Assembly (NCBI GenBank): GCA_003427395.1
Contig: BFEA01000030.1
Coordinates: 741,604-768,756, forward strand
Source: Chara braunii
Taxonomy: Eukaryota; Streptophyta; Charophyceae; Charales; Characeae
DNA length: 27,153 nt
Direction of reading: 5' to 3'
The notes below the pieces were generated by a model. That model was not told the origin of the DNA. It searched no databases and saw nothing but the letters and a program-made list of their open reading frames with translations. Both the position numbers and the translations under genes were made by a program. Shown here one piece after another: positions 7,900 to 15,011 of this stretch. How positions within the stretch are numbered: position 1 is the first letter of the stretch; each line of letters starts with the position of its first letter.

Positions 7900-10713
7900 A
7901 TGTGTGGGCAACCAGCATTCAACTTTGCTGCTTGGCCCTTGGAATGCATAGATCCTACCCTTTATCATACCTCTGAAGGTCTTGTTGATCTTGCCCTCTT
8001 TCGATGGGCTGCTGCACCCCGTGAGGTTTTTTGGGTTCGTAAACTTCGAACTCTTCGCCCGGTTGGTTTCAATGCAGTCGTTCCAATGGCTAGACTCCGG
8101 TCTCCACGACGACAATTCCACCCTCATCGTTGGACACAAATGGGTCCTCGTCGCTTTGCTCCTCGGCCCCCTCTACCTCCTCATGCTTCAGCTCCTCCTG
8201 TTTCCCTCCCTACCACATTTGTTGCTGCTCCATTGGTTCCTGCACTGGCTGATCCTTCTCACATAGCACCCCTTTTACCAACACCCGTTGGCTCTTATGC
8301 TGCACCCCTTTTATCTATACCCGCTCACTGTTTGCCTCCCTTGCCAACACCCCTCACTGTTTACCTCTCTTGCCAACACCTTCGGTTAGGTCCTTTGCTG
8401 TTGATCTTCGTCCGGGTCCCCAACTTATGATTCATACCTCACTACATCGCCTTCTCACTGAAGCTGCTTCGGGTAATTGGTGCCGTGTCAAGGCTGATAT
8501 TGAGCAAGCAGCACCAGCATGGCGGGTACGGCTTTTGCAATGGCTTTACAATAATGTCTCCAATGTAGACATGATAGCAGACATTCGAGAACTCGAATGC
8601 CTCATCCGAAAATCGCAGCATACCCGCCAACGTTACACAGCACAACCTCGTGACCCATTTACTGACCACATCAAGGTCGTACATGCGCATGAGGTAGCTC
8701 GTGTTACAAACATGCGTCATGTGTTACAATTGCCGGATGTAGTTACATTGCACCCCGACCCTCAAGCAGCCACACATGTTCATGTATGTGACAAACTGAT
8801 GCCACCCACACGTGTCCAGTTTTGTAACTTCACTGATGAGGCCTTGAGTGTTACTCTTGGCATGACCTTACCCGACTCCTCTGATTGCGAATGCCGCAAA
8901 GCCTTTCCACATTGTTCTGATCTTGTGGATGGCCGTATTGTGTCTGTTGACTACAATATCATCTCCGATGATAGCCTTCGCAAACTTTTTCAAGAAGGCT
9001 CGAAGTATCGGTTGAATGGGGAAACTGCCGATGTGCTCCAGACATTGGCAATCGGACTAGATGAGTACATTGCCAATCACAAAAGGTTGTTGGCCGGCCA
9101 TTATCGATCTGCTTCTTTCTCGTCTCTTTCTCAGAAGCTGAACAGCTGGCCTTCTGCAATCCTTGTGCATTGTCAATCCAATGCATCTTCATTCTCCAAT
9201 CATGTGAGCCAGCCACATTCACTACGTTCTACACATGCCTCCTTGCACCATCTTCAACAACACTTTGCCATTGTCCCTGTGGACAAAACATGACACACTT
9301 TGGCAATTTGCTTCAAGAATTGGTATCTGTTTCATCTCCTTATCCATTGGACAGTCCCACTTGTACTCGTCCTCAAGAGTCCGTTGCTGATGTCCTTGAC
9401 CACCATGTAGTGTGGAATCACCATTGGGGTTACACCCACACTGATACCCTACCTTACCTTTACAATTTACTCAAAGCTCACAAGTCTCCTCCAGCTCTTC
9501 GCAGCATTCTTGGAGTCACATCACAAAATAACAGTGCTGTTTCCCCGCGTGCTCGCCCTCGTCCAACAATTCGCACCATTCATGAAGGGCCTCCTCACAA
9601 ACCCTTGGCTAGCACAACGACTACTTTGTCATATCTCAACGCTGCTTTGCAAGTAGTGATCTCTACTCTTCGCGAGAAAGACACTGCGCTCTATCAACAG
9701 GTTGGTGTTCGACGGTGCTGGATCGTTTAGAGTGCCGATGAAGTGCCAATGAAGTGCCGATTGACCTGAAAAACAATGCATCGTCTCTTCGTGGCCTCTC
9801 TCGTCTCTGTTGGTTTTACCACAATGTACACCAACCTCCCTCATGACCGCATTCTGAATAATGTGGCAAAAACTGTTGATGAAGCTCAGGCTTATGCCGT
9901 TCGGCAAGCTCGCACGCATTCACGCTGCGTTGCCCTCAATATGGTTATTTGAGCCCCAATGGACAATTGATTCAGGCCTGGATACCCTTTCTGTTTCTCA
10001 GATTCTCCAACGTCTTCGCTTTGTTGTACAAAACACTTTTCTAAACACGAGAGATGGCACGCTTCGGACGCAAATTATTGGTATTCCAATGGGAACGAAT
10101 GCTGGCCCAGAAATTTCTCATCTTTGTCTGTGCTTGGCATGAAGCACGCTTTGTTGATGACATTCGTCAACATGATCTTCAAGCCGCTCAACAATATGCC
10201 TTTACCTATCGCCTCATTGATGATGTTCTTTCATGGGGACAATTACCTCCTCCACCAGAGCACTATGGGCTTGAGTGGAAGGAGACTACAGCTACAAATG
10301 ACTCCTGTACTTTGTTAGGTATGCATCTACGGGTCCGTTCCGAAGGCTCGCTTCGCATGAGCGTCTTTGATAAAGCGGCTGCTTGGGACTTCCCTGTCAT
10401 TCGTTATCCAAGTGCGNCCTCCAACATCCCTTCCCATCAACTGGCTGGTGTCTTCGCTGGGCAATTGACCAGATTTGAACAAATCTGTAACAATGGGCAG
10501 GACTTCCGAATTGCGGCAGCAACACTTACTCGTCGTATGCTTTCGCGTGGGCATTCCCCACCAACCGTTGCTAAGGGGTGGACCTGCTACATGTGCTCCG
10601 CCAACGTCGCTATTGTACGCATATGACGCGTCTCTCAGTGGTTTCGACGCATGCTGCGATGGTCCTTGTATCATCCAATTTCTTCTTCGCCCCGGCGATG
10701 CTCCCGGCGTTAG
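7900..10713 (+). pseudogene. Penelope-like reverse transcriptase, frameshifted and with in-frame stops
   Basis: Recognisable blocks appear in order but in different frames. REVFWVRKLRTLRPVGFN (8020-8073) resembles the C-terminal part of a GIY-YIG nuclease. An N-terminal block with IISDDSLRKLFQEGSKYR lies at about 8957-9010. VPVDKT followed by TGA is at 9273-9293, then LPYLYNLLKAHKSP (about 9449), GFTTMYTNLPHD (9812-9847), IGIPMGTNAGP (10077-10109), YRLIDDVLSWG (10207-10239), VFDKAAAWDFPVIRYPSA (about 10365) and a thumb-like RMLSRGH. The motif-order and the IPMGTN and IDD blocks fit Penelope-like RTs. Frame changes are needed near 8370-8430, 9290-9400, 9741-9812, about 9900 and about 10130, and stops lie at 9291 and 10624. 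The motif A aspartate is replaced by glycine (GGT, 9812-9814). ATG at 7900 is the first start inside the element. It is certainly non-functional as written, unless sequencing errors are frequent. Confidence 0.72.
9731..9764 (+). repeat. 11-bp tandem repeat (three units) breaking the RT frame
   Basis: AGTGCCGATGA, AGTGCCAATGA and AGTGCCGATTGA follow one another at 9731, 9742 and 9753. An 11-bp period is not a multiple of three. One extra unit is enough to move the downstream RT residues (IDLKNNASS, from 9760) out of the frame used just upstream. This is a clear, local cause for one of the RT frameshifts. Confidence 0.8.
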
Positions 10714-12056
10714 ATATTCACGACTCACCTATACAACACGATGTGGTCCCTGCCCAGAGTACACTCCCGACTCCAGGTACAGTCCCTACTCAGGATGCAG
10801 CTGCTGCCCAGAGTACACTCCCGACTCCAGGTACAGTTCCTACTCAGGATGCAGCCGCTGCCCAGTGTACACTCCCGACTCCAGGTACAGTCCCTACTCA
10901 GGATGAAGCCCTTAACGTTGAGGGATTGGAACATGATCAGCCTGGATTGCAGTTGACCCCACAAGGCGTAGACCACATGGGGGATCTGCAAATGGCTGAC
11001 CAGCATTGTTCGGATGAACCACAATTTTGTGCTCTGCCACGCGCAGACCACATCGGTGATCTGCAAATGGCTGACCAGCAAACAACCCAACACAGTTCGG
11101 GCTTGCAACACCATCTGGGTGATCTGCAAATTGTTGGCCAGCATCCAACAAACCAGCTTGAGAACCTCACCAATCTCTGTGGTCTGACAGCAACTAATAT
11201 CTGTCTTCACATTCTCCACCGCCTGTTTTATACGCCATCAGACTTTCTTGCAATCGCCCTTCAGCTTGATGCTGAATTTCCCCGACGACAGCCAGAGGAT
11301 TGTAGTTATACCAGCGAAGGAGGCTTTACCATTGCTGTCCTACAAGTAGCAATGCGGGACCGTCAACTTGACCTACGCAGTGCTCGAGCCGGTGAGTGGT
11401 TTAATCCTCCATCCCACATCTCTGCCTGCATTTTGCACAGCCCTGGCCATTACATGGCCATTGTACATGCCGCTGACCACTGGGAGCTGTGGGACAACAG
11501 CACCATGGTCCATGCCATGATTGATGTCAGTGATTTCTTACAAAATGATGCTGTTTTCTTGCCACAAGAAACCGTCCGCAATCTCTTTTATGTCGAAGAT
11601 CATTCCTCTGGCCCCGTGCTGCAGCAAGACAACGTACCAACACTCTGCGACCTTCTCCTTTGCACAGCCACAAACACTGTTACACTCGGCTTTAGCCGCC
11701 ATCGTCTCTGTCACAATCACTACAATCACTACTATGACATGGTTTCTGCATCCATGTGTGCAGAGGACTGTCCCACCGTTCCTGACTGCAGGCACCCTCC
11801 GCATCCGGACACCATATGTCCATTTTGTGGCCATGGGCGCTATACTGAATGCATGCTCTTTTGTGGTGACCGTTCTTCTTTCATTTTGGCCTGCAATCGA
11901 CTTGCCGTTTGTCGTGAGTGTATGGTGGGCATGCTCAATGCCACCCATCGTGGCAATTGTTGCACTGAGAATGCTCAGGTAGGTCTTCCATGTGTTCATC
12001 CACCTCATCCTTACAATGTATGTCCTCTCTGTCGTCAAGGACAGACTCATTCTTGA
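10698..12056 (+). CDS. Josephin-like deubiquitinase domain protein with tandem repeats and C-terminal RING-like zinc domain
   Basis: The open frame extends back to 10578. I choose ATG 10698 (452 aa) because it overlaps the RT stop (TAG, 10711-10713) and lies after the RT coding blocks. Residue numbers here count from 10578. The N-terminus has three 18-residue repeats (STLPTPGTVPTQ, residues about 59-112) and three GDLQ(M/I)(A/V)(D/G)Q repeats (about 135-190). A Josephin-like domain follows (about 198-330): LCGLTATNICLHIL with Cys201, FYTPSDFLAIALQLDAEF, EGGFTIAVLQVAM, SPGHYMAIVHAADHW with His291, then LWDNS with Asp306/Asn307. Order, spacing and flanking hydrophobic residues match ataxin-3-type Josephin peptidases (Cys, His, Asn). 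The C-terminus has CPFC (414/417), LACNRLAVCREC (439/445/448) and CPLCRQ (482/485). This is an IAP/MDM2-like RING layout in which the usual CGH histidine is replaced. It may edit or attach ubiquitin. The uninterrupted frame contrasts with the ruined RT upstream. Confidence 0.75.
   Translation: MLPALDIHDSPIQHDVVPAQSTLPTPGTVPTQDAAAAQSTLPTPGTVPTQDAAAAQCTLPTPGTVPTQDEALNVEGLEHDQPGLQLTPQGVDHMGDLQMADQHCSDEPQFCALPRADHIGDLQMADQQTTQHSSGLQHHLGDLQIVGQHPTNQLENLTNLCGLTATNICLHILHRLFYTPSDFLAIALQLDAEFPRRQPEDCSYTSEGGFTIAVLQVAMRDRQLDLRSARAGEWFNPPSHISACILHSPGHYMAIVHAADHWELWDNSTMVHAMIDVSDFLQNDAVFLPQETVRNLFYVEDHSSGPVLQQDNVPTLCDLLLCTATNTVTLGFSRHRLCHNHYNHYYDMVSASMCAEDCPTVPDCRHPPHPDTICPFCGHGRYTECMLFCGDRSSFILACNRLAVCRECMVGMLNATHRGNCCTENAQVGLPCVHPPHPYNVCPLCRQGQTHS
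10752..10913 (+). repeat. Three tandem 54-bp units inside the Josephin-RING ORF
   Basis: GCCCAGAGTACACTCCCGAC and the following 34 bases recur at 10752, 10806 and 10860 with very few substitutions. They encode an 18-residue proline/threonine/alanine-rich repeat. The period is a multiple of three, so the frame is kept, and the near-identity points to recent expansion. Confidence 0.93.
10976..11147 (+). repeat. Three diverged GATCTGCAAATGGCTGACCAGC-type repeats in the ORF
   Basis: A block centred on GATCTGCAAATGGCTGACCA occurs at about 10983, 11058 and, diverged, 11121 (spacings 75 and 63). It encodes GDLQMADQ twice and GDLQIVGQ once, each time preceded by an H-x-G or H-(I/M)-G context. It forms a linker between the proline-rich repeats and the Josephin-like domain. 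It could be a short linear binding motif array; that is inference. Confidence 0.8.
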
Positions 12057-12193
12057 GCCTTTTCTTATCCTCTTTTGCCTTCATCTTCACTCCACACTCC
12101 ATACTTTCCCTTTATCGTTCCTTGTTTGTTTGCTCTCCGTCTCTCCTCCCTGTGTTTATCCCCTCCTCCTTCACTCTGCCTCTTTCTCACAGC
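12057..12193 (+). other. Pyrimidine-rich 3' non-coding part of the element
   Basis: Directly after the Josephin-RING stop the top strand is strongly T/C-rich for about 130 bases. No terminator or polyadenylation signal was recognised with confidence. Confidence 0.5.
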
Positions 12194-12345
12194 GTACAAG
12201 TGGGCTGTTATGGCACATGGGGATGGGGGCAGCTCGCGCTCAACTTCTTTCAACGTGGCGAGCCTTGTACGCGAGAGGCACGATGAAAGGGGAGTCAAAA
12301 GAAGAATGAGAAAAATGAATGGTTTCACTGTGCCCTTCATGTTTG
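12194..12345 (+). repeat. Dispersed repeat, copy B (partner at 151-345)
   Basis: This is the copy inside the 4.9-kb element of the repeat described at 151-345. Its position near the 3' end, followed by an AT-rich stretch, makes it a candidate for conserved 3' sequence of this element family. Confidence 0.6.
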
Positions 12346-12572
12346 TCTTATTTTTTGAATTTTTTATTTTTGCCGTTTGTTTTGCAAAGTGCGGTCTTTT
12401 ATGTTGTGTCTAACTCATAGTTATGTGACAATATATATATATATAAAAAAGATCTCAGAAAAATCTGAAAACAATATATGTTGTGTAAAATAATAATACC
12501 AACAACTTTTGCCTGGGAGGTATGCTCAAATTCGTAACCAAACTCGAGTTAAAAATCGAAAACCGAAAAAAA

Positions 12573-12576
<4 letters not shown>

Positions 12577-12604
<28 letters not shown>
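12577..12604. repeat. Poly(T) run near the element's 3' terminal repeat
   Basis: About 28 consecutive T residues just inside the CGAAC-rich terminal segment. Read on the minus strand it is a poly(A) following the terminal repeat. It may be a simple homopolymer, or the tail of a minus-strand retroposed copy of the terminus; the second reading is speculative. Confidence 0.85.
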
Positions 12605-12689
12605 GAATACGTTCGGGAGGCGTTCGGCTGAACACCCGAACATGTTCGGACGTTCGGAAAAGCTCCGAACATGTTCGGTGTGCTACACA
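12605..12689 (-). repeat. 3' terminal and subterminal repeats of the 4.9-kb element
   Basis: Read inward from 12689: TGTGTAGCA, CACCGAACATGTTCGG, CCGAACGTCCGAACATGTTCGG, GTGTTCAGCCGAACG, CCTCCCGAACG. CCGAACATGTTCGG is itself a 14-bp perfect palindrome and occurs twice (12638-12651, 12665-12678). The order mirrors 7775-7858 with indels. Confidence 0.75.
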
Positions 12690-12850
12690 GGCCAAAAGCA
12701 TGTAATAAATTTGGATCGCTGAGAGGACGCGCTATGTTTATACCCGCACCAAAAGACTTTCAGAACTGGTGGTAGGTGTGTTGATCTGGAAGTCAGTTTT
12801 TCACTGCATTTTCAGTGACCTCAACTTCTTGTCGGCTTGTCAAATCTCAG

Positions 12851-12940
12851 GCATGTGTCCTATACGTTTTGCGAGTTGGAGTTGTGGAGCAGATGAGTGA
12901 GTCTGCAGAGAGAGAGCTCAGTTCACTTCTTGTGAAAGAG
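12851..12940 (+). CDS. SWEETIE: SWEETIE/HEATR5-like protein, exon b (30 codons, phase 0)
   Basis: The exon encodes ACVLYVLRVGVVEQMSES and then a helix ending SSLLVKE. The acceptor is AAATCTCAG before 12851 and the donor is GTAAAA at 12941. The peptide ACVLY(I/V)LRVG(V/I)-(D/E)QM is one of the most recognisable signatures of plant SWEETIE N-terminal regions. It follows exon a without a gap in the family alignment. The exon has 90 bases, so skipping it would keep the frame. The 4.9-kb element ends only 161 bases upstream of the exon, close to the branch-point region. Confidence 0.86.
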
Positions 12941-12994
12941 GTAAAATTTCTCTCACTTCTTTTCCTTTTTCTCTTCGCCCCAGAAATGTGGACT

Positions 12995-12995
<1 letters not shown>

Positions 12996-13031
<36 letters not shown>

Positions 13032-13225
13032 TGCACCGCACTCTGCTGCAGTGCAACACAGAGGCGACACTGGAGGGGTTGAGTAAGCAAGCTTACTCGT
13101 ACAACCCCTCCGTGGCCCAGAAAAATTAATTTAATATCGTGTGGTCCGATGGACCACGGATCAGATATTAAACTGATCAGAACAAATACTACACTTGATC
13201 TTAGCCAAAAGGCCGAGAAAGGTAT
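12996..13225 (-). pseudogene. Full-length U2 snRNA retrocopy with 30-nt poly(A)
   Basis: Read on the minus strand from 13225, the RNA starts ATACCTTTCTCGGCCTTTTG. It continues with the branch-point-pairing block GTAGTATTTGTTCTGATCAG (two changes from the usual sequence) and an Sm-like AATTTTTCTG site. It ends in plant-like 3' stem-loops near 13026, a total of 200 nt. Directly after it come 30 A residues (12996-13025 on the top strand read as T). Flanking words AATGTGGACTG (before the T run) and AATGGACCG (after 13225) may be a decayed target duplication. The A tail and the absence of a recognisable upstream snRNA promoter favour a retropseudogene over a gene. Confidence 0.88.
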
Positions 13226-13368
13226 AATGGACCGTTTTTTGACTTGTGCGTGTGATCTGTGTGCAAGGCCCAAGGTAATCTTGTCCGCATCTCAGAGAAA
13301 TTTGGAATCATCACTGTCCCGAAAAAATTCTGGTCTTAAACCACCGCTGCCTCTGAAGCGAATCATAC

Positions 13369-13494
13369 ATCCCTACTTTGGCACATCCGCTAAAATTGGA
13401 ACGATACAGAGAAGAAGATTAGCATGGCCACTGCACAAGAATGGAGTGCATAAATCGAGGAATGGGCCAATGGCCCAACTGGAAAAAAAAAAAA
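13369..13494 (+). pseudogene. Near-full-length U6 snRNA retrocopy with A tail
   Basis: The U6 5' stem region (CCCTACTTTGGCACATCC) is followed by GCTAAAATTGGAACGATACA and GAGAAGAAGATTAGCATGGC, which carries an extra AGA triplet. The 3' part reads GTGCATAAATCGAGGAATGG. A short extra segment precedes 15 A residues (13480-13494). Possible duplicated flanks (TCTGAA at 13353 and 13500) are too weak to count. It lies only 143 bases from the 5' end of the U2 copy, in the opposite orientation. Confidence 0.85.
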
Positions 13495-13936
13495 AAATCT
13501 GAACCTACTGATTTCCATCTGTACACCCAGCCAAACTTTGTAGCCCTAATCATCCTAATGTGATCAGCAGGGAGCAATCTATTCATATTTTTTTCCCCAA
13601 AATTATGAGCATGAAAAATTACCGAACGCGGAATGCCCACCAATTTCACTCACTGCCACCGTCCACTGCCCCGCGAACCTGGCCACGGCCAGCGTGTACA
13701 CGTCGGTGGCTCATGGGTTGCCCTGTGAGCGGGTGTCCTGAAGGACTCGTCACTTTCTCCTGATTCCTGCATTTTCGTGCTCTGAGAGAGTGCATGCTGT
13801 GTACGATTCGCCAGGCAGGTAGATAACCTCTGAGGAAATGACAGAAATGTGACCCAGGGGGATTCCAAATGAGGAATATGTCCTTGTTGGGATTTCTTCT
13901 TTCTGGAGAAGCCCATCCACAAAACGCGTCGCCCTC

Positions 13937-14063
13937 CCTCACCCTCTGTCCCTCTCTCCCTCTCTCCCTCCCTCCCTCCCTCCCTCAATGTCCCTCCACC
14001 CTTTCCTCGAATTTCATCATTCCATATGCCCTCCGTCTCTCCCTCTCTCTCTGTCTTTCAAGG
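13937..14063. repeat. (CCCT)n/(CTCT)n low-complexity tract
   Basis: Interrupted CCCT and CTCT units on the top strand within intron 2. Confidence 0.85.
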
Positions 14064-14891
14064 AAGGTGCCCAGCCGTGAAGATAACCATTCCCTTGGAC
14101 ATATGTCATGTGTATCTGATTAAGTTGTAGTTTATGTGTGCTGATTTTTTTTTGAAACTGATTGTTGGTCTGTTACATGTTTGAAAAGCAAGGAAGGTTT
14201 TGCCAAGAGGATCGAGAACCTGTTTTCTTGAATCGTCAAACAGAATACAATGACTGAGACAAAGGGTCTCCCTACACGTCACTCCACTAACTCTCCATAT
14301 CGGGACCGAATTTCCCTTGGGTAGTAGTCAGAGTGCACTCTTGAAAATCACTCTCCACAGTTGGAGAGTTCAGCACCTGTGAAGGTTGTAGGTCGTTACT
14401 TGGAGAGTCCTCGGTGCGGACAAACATGACTTTCAGTTGTTATGTGACGGAATCCAACAAAGCATCAACGTGTTCCAGTATACATGACCCAACGACAAAG
14501 CAGATTGGGAGAGGGAAGTCGCAACACACCAGACTGAGATATGCACAGTGGAAGCTCAACAATCGAGTGGAATCAAAGAAGATATCAATTCGCAGTCCCT
14601 CGCCTCCCTCCAGTTCAATCAGCGTCACAGAAAACGCAAGAATCGAAACCGAGAATAAGCAACCTTGACCAAACTCTGAACAGGGCTTCAACAAGCTTCT
14701 GGATTCCTTCCTCCTGCCGGTATGGTGCTCAGCCTGAAACAAAATGCGAGCCCCGAGCCCTGCAGACCATCAGCGCCGACCTGCCTCAACAGCCTCCAGA
14801 GCTCCTCAGAGGCCACTCAGATGCCACAGCGCTGAGTCAGAGACCTCCCAGAGTGAACGGCGCCTGTTTCAGTATGAAGAATGAACCTCTG

Positions 14892-15011
14892 GCTTGAAGA
14901 AGAAGACCAATCGCTGCCATGAAGAGGAAGAAGAGATGGCAGCACCTAACTGCTTGAAGAAGAAGACCAATTGCTGCCATGAAGAGGAAGAAGAGATGGC
15001 AGCACCTAACC
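14892..15011 (+). repeat. Two tandem 60-bp units
   Basis: Sixty bases beginning GCTTGAAGAAGAAGACCAAT recur exactly 60 positions later (14892 and 14952) with one or two substitutions. In one frame each unit reads as a 20-residue lysine/glutamate-rich peptide (LKKKTN, then CHEEEEEMAAPN), open to 15103. No ATG in this frame precedes it, and it lies inside host intron 2. It may be a remnant of a coding sequence carried by a mobile element, but there is nothing to identify it. Confidence 0.9.

Larger units (their letters stand above)
7765..12699 (+). mobile_element. 4,915-bp element with inverted termini, 10-bp target-site duplication, Penelope-like RT and Josephin-RING ORF
   Basis: GGCCAAAAGC stands at 7765-7774 and again at 12690-12699. 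Immediately inside, TGTGTAGCA (7775-7783) is mirrored by TGCTACACA (12681-12689). Beyond these 9-mers both ends continue with imperfect inverted similarity (TGTTCGGGT, TCAG, CCGAAC, then CCTCC(C)GAACG) and are crowded with CGAAC/GTTCG words. An exact 10-bp duplication abutting an exact inverted 9-mer at both ends defines the element boundaries. The content is a decayed RT (7900-10713), an open Josephin-RING ORF (10698-12056) and 630 bp of non-coding 3' sequence. No DDE transposase, integrase or tyrosine recombinase was seen. A 9-11-bp duplication with inverted ends recalls Mutator-type transposons, whereas the RT recalls Penelope-like elements. The unit may be a DNA transposon that captured these genes, a retroelement with unusual ends, or an unnamed class. 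It is inserted in intron 1, sense to the host gene. Confidence 0.82.
1895..12850 (+). other. Host intron 1, 10,956 bp
   Basis: The donor is GTAGCG at 1895 and the acceptor is CTCAG at 12846-12850. The intron contains a SINE-like insertion (3841-4168), a degraded U6 copy (5343-5413), a microsatellite-bounded duplication (6300-6485), diverged direct repeats (7098-7205 and 7538-7640), and the entire 4.9-kb RT/Josephin element (7775-12689), in the same sense as the host gene. The remaining stretches (1895-2980, 4170-5340, 5415-6300, 6490-7095) hold no feature I could recognise beyond the repeats listed separately. Confidence 0.78.

Noticed and set aside
10725-11219. Minus-strand open frames opposite the Josephin-RING repeats
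   Set aside because: They are shadows of the 54-bp repeat, which lacks stops in several frames. The plus frame has the domain evidence.
12577-12689. The 3' end of the element as a poly(A)-tailed retrocopy on the minus strand
   Set aside because: The T run lies inside the terminal repeat boundary and has no flanking duplication of its own. The exact inverted 9-mer plus 10-bp duplication explains the boundary better.
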